64,000 bases of DNA from Actinomyces sp. S6-Spd3 (GCF_000758755.1 NZ_JRMV01000272.1:1-64000); one strand, 5' to 3'; counted from the first letter of the stretch, positions 9,001 to 18,019 are shown. The notes: generated by a model from the sequence alone, not told the origin. Translations and numbers: made by a program.

Positions 9001-12000
9001 GGGCGTTGGCACAACGACCGTCAATGGCGACCACATTGAGAAGATGCCCGCAGTTATCCCGGGCGATGGATTTGGTACGGTTCGCGATTCCTTCACCTTC
9101 ACCGAAAACCTGGGCTTTGCTCACGGCGCGGTGACCGGTGGCGCGCTGTCGACCCAGCTGGCCTCGGGAGTTCCCGATGCGCTGGTTGGCCCCTGCTGGC
9201 CTGCAATTTACGCAGCGCTAGGTTCGGCAATGTACCAGGGAGTTCCCGTCATCGAGGGCCTGGTCAACGCCGTGCACTTGGATCACTCGATCTTCTTGGA
9301 CCGCGAACTGCCTCCCTTCGGTTCTCGCGTCGAGGTCGAGGGACGCTGCGCCGAGCTCGCCGAGTCTTCGGCGGGTCGAGTCGTGCGCGTCGAGCTGGAA
9401 CTCTCCTATGAGGGCGAAGTCTTTGCGCGTATGGTTGAGCGCTTCGCGATCCGAGGCCGCATCGCCTCGACCCAGCCGCCGGCCCCCGCTCCCGAGGTCG
9501 CTGATTCCTTCGTTGATACTCCGCGTTCTTTCCTGCGTCACGTGCGTGTCCAGGCACCGGAGAATATGACGGCTTTCGCCATTGTTTCTGGCGATTTCAA
9601 CCCGATCCACACCTCCTATGCGGCCGCGCGTCTGTCTGGTCTGAGTGCACCGCTGGTCCACGGAATGTGGCTCTCGGCAACCGTTCAGCACACGCTGTGT
9701 GCGCACTCCACTCAGCCGGTCGATAGCCCCGACACCCTGGGTGTCATTCGTTCGGTTGAGATGCCCGAGGCAGAGATCTCGGCGTGGTCGTACCGCATGT
9801 TCGGCATGGTCCAGCTCAACGACATCGTGGATATCACGATTGAGCGCGTCGGCCGCATCGGCGGCGAGCTCGTCCTTGAAGCAACCTGCCGCATTGGCGA
9901 TGAGGTCGTCTCGATTGCCCGCGCACGTACTCGCGCACCGCGCACCGCCTACGTCTACCCCGGCCAGGGCATTCAGCGCCAGATGATGGGCTTGGAGCAC
10001 ATGTCTGCGACTGCTCGCAGCGTGTGGGCGCAAGCCGATGCGCATACTCGCAAGGCACTGGGCTTCTCGATTGAATCGATTGTCCGCACGAACCCGACCG
10101 AGCTTCGCGTTGGTTCCGAGATCTTCCGCCATCCCAAGGGCGTCCTCAACCTCACGCAATTCACTCAGGTTGCTCTGGCGACTCTCGCCTACGCGCAAAC
10201 CGAGGAACTGCGCGCCGACGGGGCCTTTGAAGAACACGCCTTCTACGCTGGCCACTCGTTGGGTGAATACACCGCACTGTCGGCCTACGCGCAGATCTTC
10301 CCCCTCGAGCAAGTCCTTGAGATCGTCTTCCAGCGCGGATCGGCCATGCACCACTTGGTCGAACGCGATGCGCAGGGACGCTCGAACTACGCAATGGGAG
10401 CTCTGCGTCCGAACCAGTTCGGAATGGGTGACGCCGAGGTCCGCGACTACGTGGCCTCGATCGCCGAAAAGTCCGGCGAGTTCTTGGAGATCGTCAACTA
10501 CAACCTGGCCGGATCCCAGTACTCCGTTGCCGGAAGCATTGCCGGATTGAAGGCTTTGGAAGCAGATACCGCTGAGCGCGCTCGCGCACACGGCGGCCGC
10601 CGAGCCCTCATCATGATTCCGGGAATTGACGTTCCCTTCCACTCTTCGCGACTGCGCGCAGGCGTACCGGCCTTCCGCGACAAGCTCGATTCTTTGCTTC
10701 CCGAGAGCATCAACCTTGATGTCCTCCAGGGACGCTACATCCCCAACCTGGTTGCACGTCCCTTCGAGCTGAGCCGGGACTTCGCACAGTCGATCCTCGA
10801 GGTTGTTCCTTCCGAGGCGACCCAGAAGCTCGTCGATAATTGGGACGAGGCCGAGGCCAATCCTCAATCGACCGCCCGTACCCTGCTCATCGAGCTTCTC
10901 TCTTGGCAATTCGCTTCCCCGGTTCGCTGGATCGAGACTCAGGACCTGCTCTTCAGCGCTCCCCCCAAGGGATTGGGTGTTGAACGCCTCGTTGAAATCG
11001 GTCTTGCGTCGTCTCCGACCCTGGCGAATATGGCATCGAAGACTTTGTCCCTGCCCGCTTTCGCACAGGTTCAAGTCGATGTCTTAAACGTTGAACGCGA
11101 TAGCGCCCGCGCTCGCAACGAGGATGCGGTTGCCGCCCCCGAGCGCGCGCAGGCAGACTCCCCCGCTTCCGCCGACGAGGCCGCACCCGCCGAAAGTGCA
11201 GCCCCGGCCTCGGCAGTGGAGGTGCCCGCCGTCGAGGTGGCGACCGAGGCCCCCGCAGCGCCCGCACCGGCTGCCGCAGCAAGCGGAACCATGCCGGAGC
11301 TGCCGCTTTCCGCTTCGGACGCGATCCGTATCCTCTTGGCCTTCTCGAACAAGCTCCTCCCCGAGCAGATCGAAGCCACGGACACGGTTGAAACGCTGAC
11401 CAATGGCGTCTCCTCGAAGCGTAACCAGCTCCTCATGGACATGGCCGCTGAGCTCTCCGTGTCCACGATTGACGGTGCCGCAGAGGCGTCAATGGGCGAT
11501 CTCTTCTCGACGATCGATTCGCTGGTGCCCTCATACGCAGCTTTCGGACCGGTCCTGTCTGAAGCGATCAACTCCAAGCTGAGGAAGATCTTCGGATCCG
11601 CAGGCCTTCCCGCAAGCTTCACGACCGGTTACGTCAAGGACAACTGGGGCCTGTCCGAGCAGTGGGCTGCACGCGTGAACGCAGAAATCCTTCTCGGTAC
11701 ACGCGATGGCGACTCGATTCGTGGTGGTAGCCTCTCGACTCTGCCGGGTTCGGTTTCCTCCGCAAAGGATGCCTCGGCGCTCATTGACCAGGCTCTGGCA
11801 CTGATTGCAGCCCGCGAGGGACTAACCCTCAGCCGCCCGAGTGCGGGTGGTTCGGCCGGTGGCGAGGTCGTTGATTCGGCGGCCCTACGCGATCTGGAAT
11901 CGCGAATCCTCGGTGAGCAGGGAATCCTGGCTACCCAGGCACGCGATATCCTCAAGGCCCTTGGCCTGGCCGATGCTCCTGTCGCCACCGAGATCGAGGA

Positions 12001-15000
12001 TTCTTCCTCCTTGATCGCCGCTGTCGAGGCCGAGCTGGGCGCAAATTGGGAAGCCTCCGTTCGCCCCGCTTTCGACGAGCGTCGCGCGGTTCTCTTGGAT
12101 GACCGCTGGGCAACCGCACGCGAAGATCTTGCACGCATCTTCGCTGGTTCTCTTGAGCCCGCCGAGGTCCCTGCCGAACGCTTGCGCGGAGGCGGCCAGT
12201 CCTTGAGTGCATTGGCTTCCTGGTATGCCGTTCACACGGCGGATGCGGACTTGAAGGCCTACTTCACGAAGGTTTCCGAGGCCGCCCTTGAGGCAGCCGA
12301 AGGCCGTTTCACTGGAGATGTCGCCGTTGTCACCGGCGCGGCTCCCCACTCGATCGCTGCCGCGGTCGTGGGCGAGTTGCTCGCCGGAGGCGCGACCGTC
12401 ATCATGACCTCTTCTCGCGTCAACGATGCTCGTCTGGCCTTCGCCAAGGAGCTGTACCGCACCCACGCCAATATGGATGCGGCCCTGTGGGTTGTTCCCG
12501 CGAATATGGCCTCCTTCCGCGATGTCGATGCGCTGATCTCGTGGGTGGGTAGCGAACAGACCGAAACGCACGGTGCAACGACCGAGGTCGTTAAGCCCGC
12601 GCTTCTGCCCGATCTTTTCGTTCCCTTCGCAGCGCCTCGCGTTTCTGGAACCCTTGGTTCGGATCCTCAGGGGGCACTCGCTCAAGAGCGCCTGCTTTTG
12701 TGGAGCGTCGAGCGCGCAATCCACCTCCTCGCCGGCCTCGGCGCGGACACCGCTCCCGATCACCGCACGCACGTCCTGCTCCCGGGTTCCCCGAACCGCG
12801 GAATCTTCGGCGGTGACGGTGCCTACGGCGAGGCGAAGGCCGCTTTCGATGCGATCGCAACCAAGTGGGAGCATGAGTCCGGTTGGCCGACGCGCACAAC
12901 CATCGCTCACCCGCTCATCGGTTGGGTCCAGGGCACCTCGCTCATGGGCGGCAACGATGTCCTCGTTCCCGCCGCTCAGGCAGCCGGTGTTCACGTCTAC
13001 ACGACCGAAGAAATTGCCGGAGAACTCGCTCAGCTCCTGACTCGCGAGGTCCGTGAGCAGGCGCTTTCCGCCCCGGTCCACGCCGATCTCACGGGCGGCC
13101 TCGCCGATGCTGGACTCGACCTGCCGGCACTGGCACGCCAAGCACGCGAGCAGGCCGCGGCCTCGGCACAGGAAGCCGCAGAACAGGCCCCAGCAAGCGT
13201 TCGCGCACTGCCCAACCCGCATGCTCCGGCTCTGGCTGCTCCGCTCGCGTGGGATACTCCGCGAGCGAGCCTGCGCGATCAGATTGTCATCGTCGGCACC
13301 GGCGAGATCGGTACCTGGGGTTCGGGTCGTACCCGCCAAGAGGCTGAGTTCGGCGAAGACTTCGATCTGACCGCAGCCGGCGTGCTGGAAATGGCCTGGA
13401 TGATGAAGCTCATCACCTGGTCCGAAAGCCCGCAGCCCGGTTGGTATGACGCCTCGGGTACGCAGGTTGACGAGGCCGAGATCTACGATCGTTTCCGCGA
13501 TGAGGTCGTGGCCCGATCGGGTATCCGTCGCTTCAACGACGATTCAAACATGGTTGATTGCGGTTCGAATGACGTGAGGACGGTCTTCTTGACCTCCGAG
13601 CAGACCTTCACCGTGGACACGAAGGCTGAAGCCGAAGATTACGTCTTGGCCGATCCCTCGCACACGACGATCTGGGAAGAAAACGGCACCTGGCACGTCA
13701 CCAAGTCCGCCGGTTCCCCAGTCCAAGTTCCCGCGCGAGCAACCCTGACCCGCACGGTTGGTGGCCAGATCCCGCAAGACTTCGATCCGGCTCAGTGGGG
13801 TATCCCCGCTTCCATGGTCGAGGCCCTGGACCGCATCGCCGTATGGAACCTCGTCACCGCAGTGGACGCCTTCATCTCCTCGGGCTTCTCCCCCGCTGAG
13901 CTCCTGCGGGCCGTCCACCCCGCGGATGTGTCCTCGACGCAGGGCACGGGTATTGGCGGCATGGAGTCCTTGCGCCATGTCTTCCTCTCGCGCTTCCTGG
14001 GTGAGGATCGTCCGCAGGACATCCTTCAGGAGGCCCTGCCCAATGTCGTGGCCGCACACACCATGCAGTCCTTCATTGGCGGCTACGGTCAGATGATCCA
14101 CTCGGTGGGCGCTTGCGCGACCGCAGCGGTTTCCATCGAGGAGGCTGTCGACAAGATTCGCCTGGGCAAGTCCGACTTCGTGGTCGCAGGCGGTATCGAC
14201 GATATTTCCGTCGAATCGCTGACCGGTTTCGGCAACATGAACGCGACCGCTGAGTCCGCCGCTCTTGAGGCCCGCGGAATTACCCCGCGTCACTTCTCTC
14301 GCGCTGGAGATCGTCGTCGTGCGGGCTTCCTCGAGGCCGCTGGTGGTGGCACCCTGCTGGTGACCCGCGGTGATATTGCCGCGGATCTGGGCCTGCCGGT
14401 CCAGGCGGTTGTCGCCTACGCGCGTTCCTTCGCGGACGGCGCACACACCTCGATCCCCGCTCCCGGCCTCGGCGCTCTGGCGGCAGCACGCGGTGGCCGC
14501 GATTCTGCTCTCGCTCACGCGCTTGCCGACCTCGGACTGAGCGCGGACGATATCGCGGTTGTCTCCAAGCACGACACCTCGACTCGCGCGAATGACCCGA
14601 ACGAGGCCGAGCTCCACTCGCGCCTGTCGGCGGCCCTGGGACGAAGCGAGGGCAACCCGCTCTACGTTGTCTCCCAGAAGACCCTGACCGGTCACGCGAA
14701 GGGTGGCGCTGCGCTCTTCCAGGCAGCGGGCCTCATCGATATCTTCCGCCGTCAGGAAATCCCCGCAAACCGCTCTCTGGATTGCTTGGATCCCGACATG
14801 GCGCAGTGGATGCCGCTCCTGTGGCTGCGCAAGCCCCTGGATGTCTCCGCATCCCCGGTTCGCGCGGGCGTGCTGACCTCACTGGGATTCGGTCACATTG
14901 CGGCAATAGTTGTCCTGGCACACCCCGGTGCCTTCGAGGCCGCTTTACTGGCCGAACGCGGCGAGGCTGCGCTGGCCCAGTGGCGCGAGCGCGCGCAAGT

Positions 15001-15181
15001 ACGCCTCGAAGAGGGACGTCGTCACCTGGACGAGGCCATGATTGGCCGCGCGCAGCTCTTCGTTCCCATTGAGGGACGTCGCCTGCCCGCCGATCGCACG
15101 CACGAGGCCGAGGTTGCCCTGCTTCTGGATCCTTCCGCTCGCTTGGGTGCAGATGGCACCTACGCGGGGGCAGAGAACTGA
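6041..15181 (+). CDS. fas: Type I fatty acid synthase (multidomain FAS-I)
   Basis: A single 3046-residue chain with the full actinobacterial FAS-I order. Acetyltransferase: GHSQG, Ser122. Flavin enoyl reductase: LPGMTPTTVG near 395. Hot-dog dehydratase: DFNPIHTS...LVHGMW near 1185-1212. Malonyl/palmitoyl transferase: GHSLGE, Ser1406. An Ala/Pro/Glu-rich linker follows (about 1686-1750), then ACP with GVSSKRNQ near 1789-1796 (phosphopantetheine Ser1791 or 1792), ketoreductase with VVTGAAP near 2095, and ketosynthase with GACATA, Cys2692. All catalytic signatures are intact and no frameshift is seen. It makes long-chain acyl-CoA from acetyl- and malonyl-CoA. The start at 6041 follows GAGGAAAG at good spacing; an in-frame ATG at 5996 would overlap accD. 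AcpS follows immediately. Confidence 0.96.
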   Translation: MTAFFTEIPTPYALTFAGQGSAWRPALTSSLSFPPHAQMLRTYYAQVRELLAPVAADLLTSAPGSLERLNGLMNGDTSDLPSDASPSVSVPGITFAQLGSLADLDATQLDIHTSSPVLLGHSQGILGAEVARAWIARDNQRVTHVLALAVLIGTAAQSLSVRLGATKLGDATPMLSVRGLPCSMVSEALDAQALSLAVVNGPRSVVLSGRPDDLQAFRHTLESRVAAENRALEEHLKGGTPLEAIFEFLPVAAPFHSEMLEEAVAQVAAWTRTLAEAGHSIDDAEAERVARAILVERDDWSAAVASAVSEGVKVFIDLGPSNMLTRLTQDLLDGTGAQIVDASTNARRTELDETGSHYEPEADWSRFAPKVVALPDGRHVVSTAFTRLTGRSPIVLPGMTPTTVGPRIVAAAANAGHWAEMAGGGQYSEEVFTEHRLELQKLLEPGRSAGFNTMFFDRFMWNLQFGVNRIVPKARRAGAPIDAVTIAAGIPELDEARELIAQLRADGFEYLCLKPGTVEQIEQVLRIARANPEHTLIIQVEDGHSGGHHSWENLDDLLLATYGHIRRTPNVVLAVGGGIGSAADAARYITGQWSVDLGSPAMPVDAVLVGTASMATLEAETSPQVKQLLKDTPGVGEDGWVGSGKVRGGMTSGLSHLGADMHEIENSSARASRLIHEVGSDLEAINARRDELIEAMNKTAKPYFGELSEMTYAEWARRVIDLSYPWADWTWTDRALDLFHRIESRLSPADHGDIPTLFESREDLEDGQAALSRLLEAYPQAETTRVVPADVAWFPVLCRKHHKPMPFVPVLDGDLARWWGTDTLWQSQDARFDADAVRIIPGPRSVAGIDRVNEPIGEMFARFEQAVVDALATSPAQVPHVWSRFHDLEDAASFLREISHIQWAGNLVDNPAYTSVDATEILHDEAGYSIRIHCDSMWDQTPNSSHHSVEYIDIPVLLSSACMTGAYPVVDMSRLSVTAYDLLAGAAGVGTTTVNGDHIEKMPAVIPGDGFGTVRDSFTFTENLGFAHGAVTGGALSTQLASGVPDALVGPCWPAIYAALGSAMYQGVPVIEGLVNAVHLDHSIFLDRELPPFGSRVEVEGRCAELAESSAGRVVRVELELSYEGEVFARMVERFAIRGRIASTQPPAPAPEVADSFVDTPRSFLRHVRVQAPENMTAFAIVSGDFNPIHTSYAAARLSGLSAPLVHGMWLSATVQHTLCAHSTQPVDSPDTLGVIRSVEMPEAEISAWSYRMFGMVQLNDIVDITIERVGRIGGELVLEATCRIGDEVVSIARARTRAPRTAYVYPGQGIQRQMMGLEHMSATARSVWAQADAHTRKALGFSIESIVRTNPTELRVGSEIFRHPKGVLNLTQFTQVALATLAYAQTEELRADGAFEEHAFYAGHSLGEYTALSAYAQIFPLEQVLEIVFQRGSAMHHLVERDAQGRSNYAMGALRPNQFGMGDAEVRDYVASIAEKSGEFLEIVNYNLAGSQYSVAGSIAGLKALEADTAERARAHGGRRALIMIPGIDVPFHSSRLRAGVPAFRDKLDSLLPESINLDVLQGRYIPNLVARPFELSRDFAQSILEVVPSEATQKLVDNWDEAEANPQSTARTLLIELLSWQFASPVRWIETQDLLFSAPPKGLGVERLVEIGLASSPTLANMASKTLSLPAFAQVQVDVLNVERDSARARNEDAVAAPERAQADSPASADEAAPAESAAPASAVEVPAVEVATEAPAAPAPAAAASGTMPELPLSASDAIRILLAFSNKLLPEQIEATDTVETLTNGVSSKRNQLLMDMAAELSVSTIDGAAEASMGDLFSTIDSLVPSYAAFGPVLSEAINSKLRKIFGSAGLPASFTTGYVKDNWGLSEQWAARVNAEILLGTRDGDSIRGGSLSTLPGSVSSAKDASALIDQALALIAAREGLTLSRPSAGGSAGGEVVDSAALRDLESRILGEQGILATQARDILKALGLADAPVATEIEDSSSLIAAVEAELGANWEASVRPAFDERRAVLLDDRWATAREDLARIFAGSLEPAEVPAERLRGGGQSLSALASWYAVHTADADLKAYFTKVSEAALEAAEGRFTGDVAVVTGAAPHSIAAAVVGELLAGGATVIMTSSRVNDARLAFAKELYRTHANMDAALWVVPANMASFRDVDALISWVGSEQTETHGATTEVVKPALLPDLFVPFAAPRVSGTLGSDPQGALAQERLLLWSVERAIHLLAGLGADTAPDHRTHVLLPGSPNRGIFGGDGAYGEAKAAFDAIATKWEHESGWPTRTTIAHPLIGWVQGTSLMGGNDVLVPAAQAAGVHVYTTEEIAGELAQLLTREVREQALSAPVHADLTGGLADAGLDLPALARQAREQAAASAQEAAEQAPASVRALPNPHAPALAAPLAWDTPRASLRDQIVIVGTGEIGTWGSGRTRQEAEFGEDFDLTAAGVLEMAWMMKLITWSESPQPGWYDASGTQVDEAEIYDRFRDEVVARSGIRRFNDDSNMVDCGSNDVRTVFLTSEQTFTVDTKAEAEDYVLADPSHTTIWEENGTWHVTKSAGSPVQVPARATLTRTVGGQIPQDFDPAQWGIPASMVEALDRIAVWNLVTAVDAFISSGFSPAELLRAVHPADVSSTQGTGIGGMESLRHVFLSRFLGEDRPQDILQEALPNVVAAHTMQSFIGGYGQMIHSVGACATAAVSIEEAVDKIRLGKSDFVVAGGIDDISVESLTGFGNMNATAESAALEARGITPRHFSRAGDRRRAGFLEAAGGGTLLVTRGDIAADLGLPVQAVVAYARSFADGAHTSIPAPGLGALAAARGGRDSALAHALADLGLSADDIAVVSKHDTSTRANDPNEAELHSRLSAALGRSEGNPLYVVSQKTLTGHAKGGAALFQAAGLIDIFRRQEIPANRSLDCLDPDMAQWMPLLWLRKPLDVSASPVRAGVLTSLGFGHIAAIVVLAHPGAFEAALLAERGEAALAQWRERAQVRLEEGRRHLDEAMIGRAQLFVPIEGRRLPADRTHEAEVALLLDPSARLGADGTYAGAEN

Positions 15182-15188
15182 GCCCAGC

Positions 15189-15737
15189 GTGACATCCGCG
15201 GCAATCGGAGTTGACCTGGTCGACGTTGCTTCCTTCGGGGAGCAGCTTCGCCAGGAAGGCTCGGTGTTTCATCGAGTGTTCACTGCTCGGGAGTGGAACG
15301 CGGCACTGCGTTTTGCTCCCGAGCAGGGGGCCTCGCCTGCCGGGCGCTCTCCTTCAGGGCCGTTTCAGGAGTCTGTAAGTCATCTTCTGTCTGAGTCTTC
15401 CGTGCCTGAACTGCCCACACGCGCCCTGCACTCCCTTGCCGCACGTTGGGCTGCGAAGGAAGCCTTCATCAAGGCGTGGTCCTCGCTCTACTACGGCAGA
15501 GAGGACCCACTGAAGTCCACCGACATCGATTGGGCTCAAATCGAGGTGGTATGCGACCGCTGGGGACGCCCCGCATTCCGTTTCCACGGCCGGATCGCCT
15601 CCGAACTAGATAAGACGCAAGAAGAACTCAAGGCATCGCTTTCTTGGCTTCTTTCTCTCTCACACGACGGTAACTACGCGATTGCGTGGGTCAGCGTGAA
15701 CCAGACTGATCTGCGCGAAGCAAAGGAATTCTCATGA
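15189..15737 (+). CDS. acpS: Holo-ACP synthase (4'-phosphopantetheinyl transferase) AcpS
   Basis: The enzyme transfers phosphopantetheine from CoA to the ACP serine, here surely that of the adjacent FAS-I. Family motifs are present: IGVDLVDVASF with the metal-binding Asp, VFTAREW, and LAARWAAKEAFIKAW with the second metal-ligand Glu. The C-terminal half (IEVVCDRWGRP, LSHDGNYAIAWV) also fits actinobacterial AcpS. I chose the GTG at 15189, 7 bases after the fas stop; upstream in-frame starts lie inside fas and add unrelated residues. At 182 residues it is about 50 longer than usual, because of a Ser/Pro-rich insertion between FTAREW and LAARW (about residues 38-75) and a shorter one near 145. 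The stop overlaps the bioY start. Confidence 0.9.
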   Translation: MTSAAIGVDLVDVASFGEQLRQEGSVFHRVFTAREWNAALRFAPEQGASPAGRSPSGPFQESVSHLLSESSVPELPTRALHSLAARWAAKEAFIKAWSSLYYGREDPLKSTDIDWAQIEVVCDRWGRPAFRFHGRIASELDKTQEELKASLSWLLSLSHDGNYAIAWVSVNQTDLREAKEFS

Positions 15738-16360
15738 GTACACAACTAACTTCGCCCGCATCTGTGGGACGTTCCTCCGTTTTGGCCGATCGCCTCGGTG
15801 TCGATTCTTTTGCGAAAGATGCACTGATGGTTCTTGCAGGAGCCTCCCTCGTGGGCGTACTCGCGCAGGTTTCGGTTCCGATGTGGCCAGTTCCGATCAC
15901 CGGCCAAACCCTTGGGGTCCTTATTGTCGGAGCAATTTTGGGTGCGCGCAGGGGTGCTTTGTCCCTGCTGTCCTACATGCTTCTTGGCTTGGCAGGAATG
16001 CCCTGGTTTTCCGCTGCGAGCGGCGGTCTTGCTGCCCTTGCTAAGCCTTCTTTTGGCTACATTTTGGGCTTCATTCCCGCAGCATGGCTGATCGGAAAGC
16101 TCTCTGAGCGAGCATGGGATCGCCACTTCTGGCTCTCTCTTGCTGCCTTCGGCGGAGCGACCCTGATTCCCTTCATTGTTGGAATCCCCTACATGTGGGC
16201 GGTTCTGCGAATCGGCGGAGTGAGCATGTCTTTGACTGAGGCTCTGAACGCGGGATTTACCCCCTTCATCATCGGCGGTATCGTCAAGGCCGCTGCCGGA
16301 GCGGCCGTTGTTGGTGGCCTGTGGAAGGCAATGGGATCAGGCGACGCCTCCCGCTCATAA
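15734..16360 (+). CDS. bioY: Biotin ECF transporter substrate-binding protein BioY
   Basis: A 208-residue membrane protein with about six transmembrane segments. The family features VPMWPVPITGQTLGVLIVG, LGARRGALSLLSYMLLGLAGMPWF and the PSFGYILGF region are clear. BioY binds biotin as the S-component of an energy-coupling-factor importer. No EcfA or EcfT gene lies in the window, so it must use shared ECF modules encoded elsewhere or act alone. The ATG overlaps the acpS stop (ATGA at 15734), making it the last gene of the birA-acc-fas-acpS operon; a strong terminator follows 27 bases after the stop. Supplying biotin to BirA and the carboxylase explains the position. Confidence 0.93.
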   Translation: MSTQLTSPASVGRSSVLADRLGVDSFAKDALMVLAGASLVGVLAQVSVPMWPVPITGQTLGVLIVGAILGARRGALSLLSYMLLGLAGMPWFSAASGGLAALAKPSFGYILGFIPAAWLIGKLSERAWDRHFWLSLAAFGGATLIPFIVGIPYMWAVLRIGGVSMSLTEALNAGFTPFIIGGIVKAAAGAAVVGGLWKAMGSGDASRS

Positions 16361-16387
16361 GCCCAGTTTGCGCTCTCGTTTGTGACG

Positions 16388-16428
16388 AAGGGTGTGGCCC
16401 GCGCGTTCCACGCGCGGGCCACACCCTT
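16388..16428 (+). terminator. Intrinsic terminator of the birA-bioY operon
   Basis: An 18-bp GC-rich perfect stem (16388-16405 with 16411-16428) closes a 5-base loop TTCCA, followed by a T-rich segment (TATCGTTTGTTT). It separates bioY from the convergent tadA gene, whose end is at 16478, and may serve both. Confidence 0.85.
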
Positions 16429-16477
16429 ATCGTTTGTTTAATCCGGATCGTCCTCTCGGATCCCTCGCAGAGCTTGA

Positions 16478-17323
16478 TTACTCCTGAGGCGGCTTCCCGT
16501 GCCTCGACGCACGAGTACGCACCACTACCCCAGCAGTTCCCGGAACGAAAGCGGCGGGTTTACGGGGAAGAACGGGGGCAGGTGCAGGAGCTTCCTGCAC
16601 TTCCGGCCTCGTCAGGCGTGCGCGGATGGCGGCAATGGCCTCGTCAGGAGAATCGGAGACGCGAGGCTCCTGACGAGTCGCTGCGGCAGGTTCCGGGGCA
16701 AGGACGGGCGGTTGCGAGGCGACTACGGCGGACTCCAGCGCGGCGGCGGGTTCTTGTGCAGACACTGTGGCTGACGGGGTCGCCGTTGCCGGGGCCCAAC
16801 CGCTCAGAGTTTCGATCTCCTCGGCGCGGTGAGCGCGCGGGGGAACTCCAACGAAGGGGTTATCGGGACGGTCGCGACGGGTTTCAAAGAAGGCACGCAG
16901 CTGAACGGTCGCTTCCTTGGCGAGAACGCCGGGAACGACCTCGACCTGATGGTTGAGGCGAGAATCGCGCAAAACGTCGCGCAGTGAGCCCGCGGCACCG
17001 GCTTTCGGGTCCCATGCACCGAAAACAACGCGATCGACTCGTGAAGAGACGGCGGCTCCTGCACACATCGTGCACGGCTCAAGGGTGACGACCAAGGTGC
17101 ACCCAATGAGGTTCCATCGATTCAATCGCTCTCCGGCTTCGCGGAGGGCCATTATTTCGGCGTGGCCACAGGGATCATGCAGGGCTTCGCGGCAATTCCA
17201 ACCCCGGCCGATAATGCGTCCCAGAGAGTCAATAACGACTGCGCCCACGGGGACATCCCCCATTTCTCGGGCTTTATTCGCCAAGAAGAGCGCGCGGGCC
17301 ATCGCTTCTTTGTACTGATCCAT
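16478..17323 (-). CDS. tadA: tRNA-specific adenosine deaminase TadA with long Pro/Ala-rich C-terminal tail
   Basis: Residues 1-155 are a typical TadA cytidine/deoxycytidylate deaminase fold: zinc ligand and catalytic pair in GHAEIMAL (His54, Glu56) and PCTMC (Cys84, Cys87). It converts A34 to inosine in tRNA-Arg(ACG), and that tRNA is encoded at 56955-57027. Family members are about 150-170 residues; this one has 281. The extra 125 residues are low-complexity (Ala, Pro, Glu, Val) with a more ordered patch around DEAIAAIRARL, and end in a basic stretch. The ATG at 17323 is preceded by GAGGGTG; GTG 17332 and TTG 17338 are in-frame alternatives. The gene diverges from upp, 57 bases away. Confidence 0.9.
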   Translation of the reverse strand: MDQYKEAMARALFLANKAREMGDVPVGAVVIDSLGRIIGRGWNCREALHDPCGHAEIMALREAGERLNRWNLIGCTLVVTLEPCTMCAGAAVSSRVDRVVFGAWDPKAGAAGSLRDVLRDSRLNHQVEVVPGVLAKEATVQLRAFFETRRDRPDNPFVGVPPRAHRAEEIETLSGWAPATATPSATVSAQEPAAALESAVVASQPPVLAPEPAAATRQEPRVSDSPDEAIAAIRARLTRPEVQEAPAPAPVLPRKPAAFVPGTAGVVVRTRASRHGKPPQE

Positions 17324-17380
17324 TGTTGTCACCCTCAAAGCCTATCGCGTAAAGGGCCCTTCGCGGGTTACTCTTGAACT

Positions 17381-18019
17381 ATGCGCCTTCATATTGCAGA
17401 TCACCCGCTCATTGCCCACAAGCTCACCGTCCTGCGTGACCGCGACACTCACTCGGCGACTTTCCGCCAGTTGGTTGACGAATTGGTTACGCTTCTTGCC
17501 TACGAGGCCACGCGTCACGTGTCAACCACTGAGATCGCAATCAATACTCCCGTTGCGCCCACCGTTGGCAAGCGCATCAGCGAGCCTCGCCCCATCGTTG
17601 TCCCCGTTCTTCGCGCCGGACTGGGCATGCTCGAAGGCATGACTCGTCTCCTTCCCACCGCCGAGGTTGGCTTCTTGGGAATGAAGCGCGATGAAAAGAC
17701 TCTCGAGGTCGAGACCTACGCGAACCGTCTTCCCGAAGATCTCTCGGGTCGCCAGTGCTTCGTTCTTGACCCGATGCTGGCCACCGGCCACACGATGGTC
17801 GCAGCAACCAAGTACCTCTTCGACCGTGGAGCCAAGGACGTCACCTGCGTCTGCCTGCTGGCCGCTCCCGAAGGCCTGAAGGTCCTCGAAGAGTTCGTCG
17901 GAGACCGCGCCGATGTCACCGTTGTCGTCGCATCCGTTGACGAGCGCCTCAACGAAAAGTCCTACATCGTCCCGGGTCTGGGCGACGCCGGCGACCGCCT
18001 CTACGGCATTGTCGACTGA
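17381..18019 (+). CDS. upp: Uracil phosphoribosyltransferase
   Basis: A 212-residue enzyme of pyrimidine salvage converting uracil and PRPP to UMP. Evidence is end-to-end resemblance to Upp: the [13 protein letters not shown] start, [14 protein letters not shown], the PRPP-binding loop [10 protein letters not shown], and the uracil-binding C-terminus [15 protein letters not shown]. Length is as expected (about 208-212). No clear ribosome-binding site precedes the ATG, so it may be leaderless or nearly so. It is monocistronic, with a terminator 26 bases downstream. The nucleobase permease at 54755-56701 could supply its substrate, though that link is only functional. Confidence 0.95.
   Translation: MRLHIADHPLIAHKLTVLRDRDTHSATFRQLVDELVTLLAYEATRHVSTTEIAINTPVAPTVGKRISEPRPIVVPVLRAGLGMLEGMTRLLPTAEVGFLGMKRDEKTLEVETYANRLPEDLSGRQCFVLDPMLATGHTMVAATKYLFDRGAKDVTCVCLLAAPEGLKVLEEFVGDRADVTVVVASVDERLNEKSYIVPGLGDAGDRLYGIVD

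Noticed and set aside
9218-11074. Long open frame (618 codons) on the minus strand inside fas
   Set aside because: It lies opposite a clearly coding, motif-rich region and is explained by codon bias in GC-rich DNA. It has no family features or ribosome-binding site.
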